Of a DNA stretch of 64,000 nt, positions 1 to 8,920 are shown piece by piece; the stretch's first letter is position 1, and each line of letters opens with the position of its first letter. The notes under the pieces are model-generated. The model was not told where the DNA came from. It saw only the letters and a program-made list of their open reading frames with translations, and did no database searches. The DNA is taken from assembly GCF_947501165.1 (NCBI RefSeq), contig NZ_CANMUU010000001.1, positions 868,001-932,000 on the forward strand, given 5' to 3'. Origin of the DNA: an uncultured Allomuricauda sp. (GTDB taxonomy: Bacteria; Bacteroidota; Bacteroidia; Flavobacteriales; Flavobacteriaceae). A program made the translations under genes and the position numbers.

Positions 1-100
1 GCACACCTTTCATGGTCATTATTCCGGCAAAAATGTGCACCAAGCCCCAAATGACCCATAAGATTGCTGATGTTTTTAAAAGAAGGGATATTTTTTTCAT
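1..100 (-). CDS. membrane protein, 5' end only (runs off left edge)
   Basis: Only the first 33 codons are visible, read leftwards from an ATG at 100. The peptide starts MKKISLLLKT and continues as one hydrophobic stretch (about residues 10-30), so the gene probably encodes a small integral membrane protein with its first helix near the N terminus. It lies 83 bases downstream of the Crp/Fnr gene on the same strand and may be transcribed with it. The family cannot be named from so short a piece. Confidence 0.55.
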   Translation of the reverse strand, partial: MKKISLLLKTSAILWVIWGLVHIFAGIMTMKGV

Positions 101-183
101 GGAAATTGATATTAGGATTTTGCTCAATATCCCATTTACGCATCAAGAATCCATTAATCTACATTAAGAAATGAGAGGCGGAT

Positions 184-648
184 TTATTTGTAACGCTCTC
201 GTTTAATTTTGCTCAAAGTTTCTGGAGCGATTCCTAAGTATGAGGCTATCATTTTTTGTGGGACACGTTGAATGATATCTGGATAGGTCTTCTCAAAATG
301 TTCAAAGCGTTCAATGGCTGAAGCACTCATGAGCATTATGATTCGTTTTTGCAAAACAGAAAGGCGTTTGAGAAAGGCGCCAACATTTTGTGCTTCTCGT
401 TTAATATCTTTTTGTAAAACCCAAACATCGGATTCTTCCAAGGCATCAATGTAAAGCTCGCAGGGAACATCTTTAGGTAGGTTATCGCCAACAGTCCAGT
501 TTTCATGGGCAAACATAAAAATGTGTTCTTTTCCTTTTTCATCTAAGGTATAGCTTCGCAAAAGCCCCGAAACCACATGATAGACCTTGCTGTCAAGTTC
601 CCCTCTTCTTTGAAGTATTTCTCCCTTCTTTACATGGATTCGCTTCAT
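184..648 (-). CDS. Crp/Fnr-type transcriptional regulator, short form
   Basis: A 154-residue cytoplasmic regulator. Residues 5-90 look like the cyclic-nucleotide-binding beta roll (VKKGEILQRRG, then VVSGLLRSYTLDEKGKEHI). The C terminus carries the family HTH, ending RVPQKMIASYLGIAPETLSKIKR. Flavobacterial relatives are usually about 190 residues; this one lacks the first 30-35, because its ATG overlaps the stop of the upstream membrane-protein gene by four bases (ATGA). That overlap implies translational coupling and makes this start credible. The ligand is unknown; most Bacteroidota members of this family do not have a demonstrated nucleotide ligand. Its target may be its own operon, which is inference. 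Confidence 0.85.
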   Translation of the reverse strand: MKRIHVKKGEILQRRGELDSKVYHVVSGLLRSYTLDEKGKEHIFMFAHENWTVGDNLPKDVPCELYIDALEESDVWVLQKDIKREAQNVGAFLKRLSVLQKRIIMLMSASAIERFEHFEKTYPDIIQRVPQKMIASYLGIAPETLSKIKRERYK

Positions 649-1070
649 CTGGATTTCTGTTTGCCTACTGCTGCAAAATCACGTTCCATGCTTCCTAAAG
701 AAGGCTTGGTAAAAATCATATACAAAATAAGAAACAAGCCAATTATCAAAAGCTCTTTCTTTAGAAAGAGAATCAAAAATGCAGCACCTTCAAGTATGGC
801 CCAACGTATAATGCATGCTGTTTGATAGGCACTGACTCTTTCTTCCATTTTTAACTTTGAATCTACAGCTTTCAATTGTTGTCTGTAAACTATGTTTCCC
901 AAAAAAATGGCAGAAACACCTAAAAAAAGATAGATTAGGGTGTTGACATCTATTTTTGGAACGTTCATGAATTCTAGGGTTTGTAACTCTCCCAGAAAAA
1001 AATAGGCGAAGGTTATCCCAACACATAGTCCAATATGTACGATTTTGATTGGTTTCAGCTTTTCGTCCAT
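645..1070 (-). CDS. four-helix membrane protein of unknown function
   Basis: A 141-residue protein with about four predicted transmembrane segments (near residues 10-28, 42-60, 85-102 and 105-120) joined by short loops and ending in a basic tail (AAVGKQKSR). I do not recognise a named family. The stop codon overlaps the start of the Crp/Fnr gene, so the two form one transcription unit; a membrane partner or target of that regulator is plausible but unproven. The ATG at 1070 is the first in frame after a short AT-rich leader. Confidence 0.75.
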   Translation of the reverse strand: MDEKLKPIKIVHIGLCVGITFAYFFLGELQTLEFMNVPKIDVNTLIYLFLGVSAIFLGNIVYRQQLKAVDSKLKMEERVSAYQTACIIRWAILEGAAFLILFLKKELLIIGLFLILYMIFTKPSLGSMERDFAAVGKQKSR

Positions 1071-1198
1071 ATTATTTGTTGATACTTGTTAGTAGGTAAG
1101 TTACGCTTTCTGATGAGTTTGGTTTTTGTAGTCTTTAGGGTCAAATTTCTTACCTTAAGAAAATTACACGCATTAATCGCAACATTAAACCATCAGAA

Positions 1199-1729
1199 AT
1201 GAAAAAGTTTAAAGTCACAATTATCCTGGTCTTCACAGCGGTTTCCGTTCAATCACAAGAACCCGCTAAAGCAAATCCAAAAGATGTTGCATCCATAGAT
1301 GCCATAATCCCTGCAGTATATGATGTTATTTCCGGCCCGGCAGGTGAAAAAAGGGACTGGGATAGAATGCGCAGTTTGTTTATTCCCGAAGCAGTGTTGA
1401 TACCATCGGGGCAAAACCCGCAAACTGGGGACGTGGGATATAGATATTGGGGTTTGGATGATTATATCAATAAGGCAGGAAGCAATCTAGAAAAGGATGG
1501 TTTTTTTGAAGTGGAAGTGGCCAGAAGGGTCGAACAATATGGAACTATTGCCCATGTATTTTCCACATATGAATCTCGCCGAAATCAGGATGATGATAAG
1601 CCATTTACCCGGGGCATTAATAGTATTCAATTACTAAAAGGCAGGGACCGATGGTATATTGTTAGCATTTTCTGGATGGGTGAGAGTCCGGAATATCCAA
1701 TACCCGAATCCTATCTCATTGGCGGGTAA
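1199..1729 (+). CDS. secreted NTF2-like (SnoaL/DUF4440-type) protein
   Basis: A 176-residue protein with an N-terminal signal peptide (MKKFKVTIILVFTAVSVQSQ, cleavage probably after Gln-Ser-Gln). The mature part has the alpha+beta cone pattern of nuclear transport factor 2-like proteins: a helix with DAIIPAVYDVISG, the RDWDRMRSLFIPEAVLIP segment, and late strands with GINSIQLLKGRDRWYIVSIFW. In this superfamily the pocket binds small ligands or catalyses varied reactions, so no substrate can be assigned. It is a single rightward gene between two leftward blocks, so it probably has its own promoter within 1071-1198; no strong TAnnTTTG box was seen there. Confidence 0.75.
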   Translation: MKKFKVTIILVFTAVSVQSQEPAKANPKDVASIDAIIPAVYDVISGPAGEKRDWDRMRSLFIPEAVLIPSGQNPQTGDVGYRYWGLDDYINKAGSNLEKDGFFEVEVARRVEQYGTIAHVFSTYESRRNQDDDKPFTRGINSIQLLKGRDRWYIVSIFWMGESPEYPIPESYLIGG

Positions 1730-1762
1730 AGCATTCACTCTTGAAAAGTAAAACACAAAACA

Positions 1763-2059
1763 TTATCTAGTAAAATCATCAATTTCTTTAAAAATATCTA
1801 CAGAAACACGATGACCCAATTTATGCATAGATTCCATTTTTGTTTTATTGTTGCCTTTCCAAAAATTCTTCCAGTCTTCTAAAGAATCCCAGCGGGCCAC
1901 TGTTTTTATCTCTTTGGTATCGTTGTCATTTTGAATCATAAAGCTCCCTCTGGCACCCTTTACCTGTTCATGGATTGTATTGGTAGTCTTTTTCCATGTC
2001 TCAATAAAAAGGTTCAATTTTTCTGGTTCTACGCTCCAAGTATATATTATCCGAATCAT
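1763..2059 (-). CDS. antibiotic biosynthesis monooxygenase (ABM) domain protein
   Basis: A 98-residue cytoplasmic protein made of a single ferredoxin-like ABM fold: MIRIIYTWSVEPEKLNLFIETW at the start, RGSFMIQNDNDTKEIKTVARW in the middle and a helix with SLEDWKNFWKGN. ABM proteins include haem-degrading and quinol-type monooxygenases, but many are uncharacterised and the small size gives no specificity. It lies 29 bases downstream of the hydrolase gene on the same strand and is likely the last gene of that leftward run. Confidence 0.8.
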   Translation of the reverse strand: MIRIIYTWSVEPEKLNLFIETWKKTTNTIHEQVKGARGSFMIQNDNDTKEIKTVARWDSLEDWKNFWKGNNKTKMESMHKLGHRVSVDIFKEIDDFTR

Positions 2060-2088
2060 TTTTGTGTAGTCTTGTTCAATCTTGGTTC

Positions 2089-3285
2089 CTACTCGTTCTT
2101 TGGGTAAATCAGGTTTATAAATTGTTCGATTAATGCAGTTTGTTCTGGGTTTTCTTCATAAAGCAATGTGTTTTTGCGGGAGTAGGCTCTTACAAAAACA
2201 TCAAATTTTATTCGGTATACCATATTTTGGGTTTCTGCATCTCCCTTTTCTTCAAGTGCGTCCAGTTTGGCCAATTCTTTTTCCCACCAGCCAAAATTGG
2301 TCTTTTTCGGATTCTCAAAATCAGAGGTAATACGAGAATTAAACTTATTCGCAATTTTTTCTTCCAGTTTTATAATATCAGCAAGGGAGGTTGTCTGCTT
2401 TTTATATGCTTTGGAAGCTAGTAGTTTTTGATGTTGTTGAACCAAAGTATCCACTGAAACAAAATCACGAAAGGTTTTGGTAATTCTTTCATATTGTTCT
2501 GAAGCACGCAAAAGCTCATTACCTGCTTTAAATTCTTCAACTCTTTTAAAGGCTTTCATATAAAGATTCATTACCTCATCAGAATCTTCTAATGATGCTT
2601 TTTTCAATTTTTGAAGATGAAGCCAATCAAATGCACGGGTAATGTGTTCGGGGGCCGGCCAAGAATGATTTCCTTTATGTGTGATAAGTGTGCTGTTGAA
2701 TTTTAGCAATTGGAGGAAATCTTCATTTTTCAACATCTCCCTGTAGTTCATGTCCCTATCCCCAATAATGCCCACGTAGGCATACTCTTGTGTACTGGGC
2801 TTGTAATTTGGCACACTGGGAAAACCCGCACCACAAGCCACGACTCCCGCAAATTGATGGGTAAGTGAAGCTATTGCGCAAGCTAATCGGGAACCTCCAG
2901 AAAAGCCAGAAAGGTACATTTCGTCTTCCTTGATATTGAAGTGGGAAAAAATATGGGCAAATAAGTTATTGGCTATACCAAAATTGCGTTCGTAACTACT
3001 GTTTCTTGAATTATTGGAACAGACCAGAATATGACCGTATTTTTCTGCCGCTGGAATAAATGGCCGAATTCCTATTACTGACCTTGCGGCAGGCTCAAAA
3101 ATAAAAACAATGGAACTTAGTTCATTCTCTTTGAATCCGTTAGGTAGATAGAGTGCAAAACTCTCATCGGTTGTGCCTGAGACCAGAATAGAATCCAATA
3201 TTGTTCCTTTTTTGTAAACTTCTTGCGCATGGGTCGATGCAAATAGCGCAAAAGAAGTACATAAAAGAAAGTATTTAATAGACAC
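2089..3285 (-). CDS. secreted alpha/beta hydrolase-like protein
   Basis: A 398-residue protein with a signal peptide (cleavage near THAQ, residue 21). Residues 30-225 show an alpha/beta hydrolase layout: the nucleophile elbow GFSGGS, an acidic residue in the GDRDMN segment and a histidine in GNHSWP, giving a plausible Ser-Asp-His triad. Residues 230-398 are a helical extension with many charged residues, not typical of small esterases. The substrate is unknown; peptides or esters in the periplasm are possible. It follows the S41 peptidase gene by only five bases, so co-transcription is very likely. Confidence 0.75.
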   Translation of the reverse strand: MSIKYFLLCTSFALFASTHAQEVYKKGTILDSILVSGTTDESFALYLPNGFKENELSSIVFIFEPAARSVIGIRPFIPAAEKYGHILVCSNNSRNSSYERNFGIANNLFAHIFSHFNIKEDEMYLSGFSGGSRLACAIASLTHQFAGVVACGAGFPSVPNYKPSTQEYAYVGIIGDRDMNYREMLKNEDFLQLLKFNSTLITHKGNHSWPAPEHITRAFDWLHLQKLKKASLEDSDEVMNLYMKAFKRVEEFKAGNELLRASEQYERITKTFRDFVSVDTLVQQHQKLLASKAYKKQTTSLADIIKLEEKIANKFNSRITSDFENPKKTNFGWWEKELAKLDALEEKGDAETQNMVYRIKFDVFVRAYSRKNTLLYEENPEQTALIEQFINLIYPKNE

Positions 3286-3290
3286 TGCTT

Positions 3291-4916
3291 TTAGTTCAAG
3301 ATATCCTGATATGCAGAAGAATTGGACAGAAGTTCTGTTGCTGCCAATATGGCCTCATCGTGGGTCAAATAATAATCATAAAGTCCGTTTCTGTAAAAGT
3401 AGCGTTTGATGATTTCGTCTTCAAGATTCTTTTTTATTTCATCTTTAAAAGTGTCAAGCGCTTTTATTTTACCTTGGTTAACCGCTAATAAAAGATCTTT
3501 GTATTTGTTTTGTACATCCGAGCCCAATAAATGCTCTTCTGAGTTGATGGATTCTTCTAGCTGGGTTTCTGTTTCTGTCTTAAATGAGAAATCTTGTTCT
3601 CGGGCATATTTTTTAAAGCTATCAAAATCAGCATCAGAAAAAGTAAATGAATCAACGGAATCGAATGAATTATCGTAATAGAAATCGGTAGCGTAATCAA
3701 AAATCATCAGATTACTTTTTAAGGCATCCAGCAATGTATTTGTTTTTAAAGTAGATATTTCCACATCTGGCATAACACCTCCGCCATCTTGTACTTTTCT
3801 ACCATTACGCGTAGTGAATTCTTGGAATTTTGTGTTTCGAATGGCATTTCCTTCTTCATCCCTGTTCCAATAGTCCAAGGATTGTATGCATCTTCCCGAA
3901 GGAGTATAGTAACGAGAAATAGTTACTTTCAATTGCGTGCCATAAGTGAGTTTTAGAGGACGTTGTACAAGTCCTTTTCCAAAACTGCGCGCACCCATTA
4001 CAACAGCTCTATCTAAATCTTGAAGCCCTCCAGAAACAATTTCACTAGCCGAAGCACTACTTCCATCGACCAAGACAACCAAAGGAATGTCAAGGTCCTC
4101 CGGCTGCTTTTTGGTTTTATATTGCTGATTGAATTTTTTGACCTTTGATTTGGTGGTAACTATCAGTTCGTCTTTGGGAACAAACAAATTGGTTACGTTT
4201 ATGGCCTCTGTAAGCAAACCCCCAGGATTTCCTCGTAGATCGAGAATCATACGCTCCATCCCTTGACCTTTTAGGTCTTGCATGGCAGATTTGGTCTGGC
4301 TAGAAGCTTTTCTGTTGAATCGAGATAAAACAACATAACCGGTTTTATCATCAATCATACTATAATACGGTACCGCATCTACTTCTACACCTTCACGGTT
4401 TAAAGTGGCTTTTTTGGTCTCTCCTTGGCGCACAAAGGAAATGTCTACACTGGTACCATTAGCCCCTTTAAGCAACTCACTGGCATTGTCATCGAAGTCA
4501 GAGACCAGAGTCTCTCCAATTTTAATGATTTCGTCGCCAGCTTTAAGCCCCGCTTTATCTGCTGGGTATCCTTCATAGGGTTCAATTATCAACAATTTAC
4601 TTTCATAAGAACGAACTAATGCTCCAATACCGGAATACTCCCCAGCATTGTTAATACGAAAAGCCTCTACATCTTGTTCATTAAGAAAACTCGTATAGGG
4701 ATCGAGCTCATCGAGCATATTCTTTATTGCTGAGTCCATAAGCTCAGCAGGGTTGGTCTCATCAACATAGTTCATGTTGAGCTCTTTAAAGAGCGTGGTA
4801 AAGATTTCAATCTGTTTGGCAATTTCAAAAAAATCACTTTTAAAACTGCTTCCCACCACAAGAAATACAATGGCAATCAAGGGGAGGACAATCTTTTTTT
4901 TAGCTATTCTTTTCAT
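3291..4916 (-). CDS. S41-family C-terminal processing peptidase
   Basis: A 541-residue serine protease anchored by an N-terminal helix (about residues 8-24) and acting in the periplasm. A PDZ domain (about residues 95-175) precedes the protease core. The catalytic dyad is visible: Ser289 in the SSASASE motif and Lys314 in RSFGKGLVQ, 25 residues apart as in tail-specific proteases, with the strand motif LDLRGNPGG near 226-233. It probably trims the C termini of envelope proteins. The start overlaps the 3' end of rnpA by 17 bases, an arrangement common in Flavobacteriaceae. A long C-terminal region (residues 400-541) is helical and charged. Confidence 0.93.
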   Translation of the reverse strand: MKRIAKKKIVLPLIAIVFLVVGSSFKSDFFEIAKQIEIFTTLFKELNMNYVDETNPAELMDSAIKNMLDELDPYTSFLNEQDVEAFRINNAGEYSGIGALVRSYESKLLIIEPYEGYPADKAGLKAGDEIIKIGETLVSDFDDNASELLKGANGTSVDISFVRQGETKKATLNREGVEVDAVPYYSMIDDKTGYVVLSRFNRKASSQTKSAMQDLKGQGMERMILDLRGNPGGLLTEAINVTNLFVPKDELIVTTKSKVKKFNQQYKTKKQPEDLDIPLVVLVDGSSASASEIVSGGLQDLDRAVVMGARSFGKGLVQRPLKLTYGTQLKVTISRYYTPSGRCIQSLDYWNRDEEGNAIRNTKFQEFTTRNGRKVQDGGGVMPDVEISTLKTNTLLDALKSNLMIFDYATDFYYDNSFDSVDSFTFSDADFDSFKKYAREQDFSFKTETETQLEESINSEEHLLGSDVQNKYKDLLLAVNQGKIKALDTFKDEIKKNLEDEIIKRYFYRNGLYDYYLTHDEAILAATELLSNSSAYQDILN

Positions 4917-5319
4917 GGAGTTCCGGTTTTACAAAATTCTGCAGGAGTTCCCGCACAGCTGCCTCTACCTCCGAAAAAGTGGGCATAGTATGGCCAATAT
5001 ATAAAAATAGCAACGCAAAATTTCCCTCTATGTTGTTAAAAACAAGGGATTTGTTTGCCCTGAAAGCTTCACGCAGAAGGCGCTTTACCCGGTTTCTCTG
5101 AAAAGCCTTTTTAAACTTTCTTTTCGGTGTAACCACTGCGACTTTAACTTTTGACTCATCCCCAAAATCCATGGGAAGATATCGTAGCTGTAAAGGATAC
5201 ACTTTTAGGGTTTTGCCCTCAGAAAAGAGGACTTCAAAGGCTTTTTTGCCTTTCAATTTTTCTTTTTTGGAAAAGGTATGTTCTTTCTTAATGGAGCCCA
5301 TAGACTGTTCAGGTTCCAT
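4900..5319 (-). CDS. rnpA: ribonuclease P protein component
   Basis: A 139-residue basic protein that assists the RNase P RNA in removing 5' leaders from pre-tRNA. The signature RNRVKRLLREAFR lies at about residues 76-88, preceded by TPKRKFKKAFQ. An N-terminal lead of about 15 residues comes before the conserved FSKKEKLKGKKAFEVLF. In many bacteria rnpA follows rpmH; here no rpmH is adjacent and rnpA instead leads into the S41 peptidase gene with a 17-base overlap. A likely promoter box lies at 5355-5362. Confidence 0.95.
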   Translation of the reverse strand: MEPEQSMGSIKKEHTFSKKEKLKGKKAFEVLFSEGKTLKVYPLQLRYLPMDFGDESKVKVAVVTPKRKFKKAFQRNRVKRLLREAFRANKSLVFNNIEGNFALLFLYIGHTMPTFSEVEAAVRELLQNFVKPELHEKNS

Positions 5320-5354
5320 TTATGTAATTGGAACACAGGTAATTTTATATGCTT

Positions 5355-5362
5355 CAAATATA
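5355..5362 (-). promoter_or_regulatory. candidate -7 box for rnpA / S41 peptidase
   Basis: Read leftwards the bases are TATATTTG, an exact match to the Bacteroidota -7 consensus TAnnTTTG, 36 bases upstream of the rnpA ATG. No clear TTG at the -33 position is present, so the assignment rests on the -7 box and the 69-base gap. Confidence 0.5.
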
Positions 5363-5388
5363 GGAAGAAGCAAAACGAAGCTCAGTTC

Positions 5389-7242
5389 TTACTCAGCAAC
5401 CTGAAATACGTTGTTTTGTTTGTCCACATCCGCCATTAATTGCGATGGATCTAATGCTATGGCTTCAATAGAATCCAAAGTCCTATCCAGAACAAGCTCA
5501 TAAGTAGGGTGCGCCCAAGCCCAATCTTTTGCAACCGTTCGCTTAAATTGAGGATATGGATTGTCTTTTTCGCCACGCATAATTTGCAAAGGCACGTAGT
5601 ATGTTTCATTGGTTCCATCTTTCCCTACAACCAAAATATCCAATGGCATTGGCATAAGACCTATACGCTCCAGAACCACTTTGGTGGAACCTCCGCTAGA
5701 CTCAACACTTTTAATTGCATAGTCTATTGTATTTGTAGTCTGTGTCCAATCCGTTAAATACCAATCCAACTGCATTCCAGATACCTTTTCCGCGGTGCGT
5801 TTGATGTCATTAGGTACGGGATGTTTGAATTTAAAGTCTTCGAAGTATTTCTTGATTGTTTCCAACAACTTGTCCTGACCGATAACATAGCCTAATTGAG
5901 AAAGAAAAATGGAGCCCTTGCTATAAGCAGCAACCCCATAGGCAAAGTTGGTCGCATAGCGATCGGCGTGCGTGGTTTGAGGTAATTCCAGTCCGGAGTT
6001 TATTAAAGCAAAATAACTTTTGTAAGAACCTTCAAAAGGGTTGTCTTTGTTTTGACCCATAATCTCGTTCATGCAAAGACTGCTTATAAAGGAGGTGAAT
6101 CCTTCATCCATCCATTCATATTTAGATTCATTGGTAGCTAAAACGTGTTGGAACCAAGAGTGCGCCATTTCATGAACCATTACCCCGACCAAACTTGAAA
6201 ACTGTCTTTTTCCAGTGATAAGGGTGCTCATGGCATATTCCATACCGCCGTCTCCCCCTTGTACCACGGAATATTGCTCATAGGGATATTTTCCAATATT
6301 AGTACTAAAGAAACGCATGGTTTCCTCGGTTTTGGGTTGAAGATTCTTCCAGTTCTCCTGAATTTCAGGGTCGTTTTTATAGAAAAAATGCAAAGTGGGG
6401 CCATCTTCCATTTCCACAATGTCATGAACGTATTCAGGATCCGCAGCCCACATAAAGTCATGAACATTGGGAGCCACAAAGTGCCAAGTTAATGTCTTCC
6501 CTTTTGTTTTTACTGTCGTTCCGGGAGCCTCATAACCATGTCCAACTTCTTGCGGGTTTTGGAGATAACCAGAACCCCCTACAGTGTAGTCTTTGTCAAT
6601 GGTCAGCTTTACATCAAAATTACCCCAAACACCATGAAACTCTCGGGCAATGTAAGGATTGGGGTGCCAACCTTCCACATCATATTCCGAAAGCTTAGGA
6701 TACCACTGGCTCATTGAAAGTGCCACGCCTTCTTTACTGTTTCGGCCAGAGCGACGTATCTGTAACGGCACTTGTCCCTTAAATTCCATATCAAGGGTTG
6801 TTTTTCCACCCGGAGGGATTGGTGTGGCCAAATCCACAACCAAAATGGTGCCTTCTTCATTAAAATTGACGGCTTTGCCATCTTGTTTCAAAGAGATTGT
6901 GTGCAAGTAACCCATTTCACTTTCTGAAAGGGATGCTATTCTACTTTTCCCGTTTTCCATCATTCTACCATCTGGATCTTTGATGCTTTGCAACCGTATG
7001 TCCATTTCACTTCCAGGTTGAAAAGCGTTGTAGTACAAATGATAAAAAACTCGATTCAGTATATCCGGAGAATTATTGGTATAGACCAATTTCTGGGTCC
7101 CGGTATATTGATAGGTTTCCACATTCATATCAACTTCCATGGTGTAATCCACTTCTTGCTGCCAGTACCCGGGATGGGATTGACCCAAAAGAGATGCAAT
7201 ACCGGAGAAAACGCCTAAAAAATAGAATAGAGTTCTTTTCAT
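5389..7242 (-). CDS. M1-family zinc aminopeptidase, secreted
   Basis: A 617-residue metallopeptidase with a signal peptide (cleavage near LLGQ). The zinc site is visible as HEMAH with the downstream glutamate in WMDEGF, matching HExxH-18-E of the gluzincins. The exopeptidase motif usually written GAMEN appears as GGMEYAM, a variant I associate with Bacteroidota M1 enzymes. Residues 30-250 form the N-terminal beta domain. It probably cleaves amino-terminal residues from peptides in the periplasm. It starts one base downstream of the S8 peptidase stop, so these two proteases are co-expressed. Confidence 0.92.
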   Translation of the reverse strand: MKRTLFYFLGVFSGIASLLGQSHPGYWQQEVDYTMEVDMNVETYQYTGTQKLVYTNNSPDILNRVFYHLYYNAFQPGSEMDIRLQSIKDPDGRMMENGKSRIASLSESEMGYLHTISLKQDGKAVNFNEEGTILVVDLATPIPPGGKTTLDMEFKGQVPLQIRRSGRNSKEGVALSMSQWYPKLSEYDVEGWHPNPYIAREFHGVWGNFDVKLTIDKDYTVGGSGYLQNPQEVGHGYEAPGTTVKTKGKTLTWHFVAPNVHDFMWAADPEYVHDIVEMEDGPTLHFFYKNDPEIQENWKNLQPKTEETMRFFSTNIGKYPYEQYSVVQGGDGGMEYAMSTLITGKRQFSSLVGVMVHEMAHSWFQHVLATNESKYEWMDEGFTSFISSLCMNEIMGQNKDNPFEGSYKSYFALINSGLELPQTTHADRYATNFAYGVAAYSKGSIFLSQLGYVIGQDKLLETIKKYFEDFKFKHPVPNDIKRTAEKVSGMQLDWYLTDWTQTTNTIDYAIKSVESSGGSTKVVLERIGLMPMPLDILVVGKDGTNETYYVPLQIMRGEKDNPYPQFKRTVAKDWAWAHPTYELVLDRTLDSIEAIALDPSQLMADVDKQNNVFQVAE

Positions 7243-7243
7243 T

Positions 7244-8890
7244 TTATTTTGTGTTTGAAGCCAAAGTTTGTCTTCCTTTTGAGATGTTGTCAGCCATCAA
7301 TAAAGCATTATAGGCATTGACCATTTTTCCAGATTTAGAAATGCTATTAAATGTAGTAGCTTTTGAAGCATCCCCAGAAACAATAACTGAAGTCTTTGTA
7401 CTCAGACCTGATTGCATAAGCACTTGCTTTACCTGTGAAGCAGAAAGTTGTGGGTAGTAGGAACGGATTAGAGCAGCTATTCCCGCAACAGCAGGTGCCG
7501 CCATGGAGGTTCCCCCCTGAAAATCATATGAGTTGTTGGGCATTGTTGAATAGACCTTGGCGCCAGGAGCAAAAACATCTACATTCTGTGCACCATAATT
7601 AGAAAAACCTGCAACCATTTCAGAGCCATATTTACTGGTCAAGGCGCCCACTGTGATTACATTGTTCGAAATCTCGGAACCATTATACATGTGGTCGTTT
7701 GGATAGTTAGGGTTGTCCGGATTGTCCAAATCATTCCCATCATTTCCTGCTGCATGAACAATAAGTACATCCTTTGAAGCGGCATATTTAATAGCATCAT
7801 AAACCCACTTTGCATTAGGCGAGAAGGATTTTCCAAAACTGCAATTAATGATTTTTGCACCGTTGTCAACCGCATATTGAATGGCTAATGCGATGTCTTT
7901 ATCATATTCGTCTCCATTTGGAACCGCTCTAAGACTCATTATTTCCACATTTTTGGCAACACCATTCACTCCTTTTCCATTATTTCGCTCAGCTGCAATA
8001 ATTCCTGCCACATGTGTACCATGGCTTTCACTTTCTACCCTGTTTTTAGGATTTCCATTGCCATAAGCCGTGTCACTAAAGTTATAAGGGTTGTCACCAA
8101 CTGGTTTTCTCCCGTCAAAATCTTTGTTTAAGTTGTAATTGACCTGTTCGGTGAAATACGTTATTCCTTCATTGAGTTCGTCTATAACCGTTGGAATATC
8201 ATCACCGTAAGAGAACATTTGAGTAAGAATCGCAACGTTCTGTTGCATTTGTTCGCTCTTATCTTGGATAGAGCTTAAATCTTCTTTGGAATATATTTCT
8301 TTCCCCAAAGCTTTTCTTGCAGCTTCATCAGCATTTTTTACTACTTGGAGTATTTGCTCATATTGTTGTTTGTTCTGTACCGCTTCCGGATATTCTTTAT
8401 CCAATAGCAACCGTGCTTTGGCGCGTGTTGAAGCATCTCCTATGTTCAAACGAAGCATTCGGGCGTATTCAAGTTGTTCATTGTAAGATTCGCCCAAAAA
8501 GTTATACCCATGAATATCATCAACATATCCATTCCCGTCATCATCCTTTCCGTTATTGGGTTTTTCACCCTTATTGGTCCAGAGCACATCGTCCAAGTCT
8601 TCATGCTCCAAGTCTATCCCTGAATCTACAACGGCAACAATCACCGTTTTCCCTTTTCTGTTTTTGATGATTTCTCTATATGCTTTGTCCACGCTCATCC
8701 CGGGAATAGTATCGGCGATAAGGTCGGCGTGGCCCCAAGTTTTCTGTTGGTTTTCGGTAAGTTCCGTAATTTTTAAGGGAACGGTATCAATATTTGCAAC
8801 AGGTGTTGCCACCAATGTAGTTGCCCCACAACCCATCAGTAAAATAGACATTGAAAGGGCTGCAGAAAATTTGGTATATGTAGAAATCAT
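7244..8890 (-). CDS. S8 subtilisin-like serine protease, lipoprotein
   Basis: A 548-residue protease with a lipoprotein signal (lipobox LLMGC, Cys at about residue 21), so it is probably tethered to a membrane. The triad is complete: Asp in VAVVDSGID (near residue 89), His in ESHGTHVAGI (near 287), Ser in GGTSMAAPAVAG (near 465). About 190 residues separate Asp and His, much more than in subtilisin; this charged helical insert carries a DDDGNGYVDD segment that could bind calcium. It is in one unit with the M1 peptidase, which suggests combined extracytoplasmic protein breakdown. Confidence 0.93.
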   Translation of the reverse strand: MISTYTKFSAALSMSILLMGCGATTLVATPVANIDTVPLKITELTENQQKTWGHADLIADTIPGMSVDKAYREIIKNRKGKTVIVAVVDSGIDLEHEDLDDVLWTNKGEKPNNGKDDDGNGYVDDIHGYNFLGESYNEQLEYARMLRLNIGDASTRAKARLLLDKEYPEAVQNKQQYEQILQVVKNADEAARKALGKEIYSKEDLSSIQDKSEQMQQNVAILTQMFSYGDDIPTVIDELNEGITYFTEQVNYNLNKDFDGRKPVGDNPYNFSDTAYGNGNPKNRVESESHGTHVAGIIAAERNNGKGVNGVAKNVEIMSLRAVPNGDEYDKDIALAIQYAVDNGAKIINCSFGKSFSPNAKWVYDAIKYAASKDVLIVHAAGNDGNDLDNPDNPNYPNDHMYNGSEISNNVITVGALTSKYGSEMVAGFSNYGAQNVDVFAPGAKVYSTMPNNSYDFQGGTSMAAPAVAGIAALIRSYYPQLSASQVKQVLMQSGLSTKTSVIVSGDASKATTFNSISKSGKMVNAYNALLMADNISKGRQTLASNTK

Positions 8891-8920
8891 AAAATGTATT
8901 TTAGTGTAATATAAACAGCT

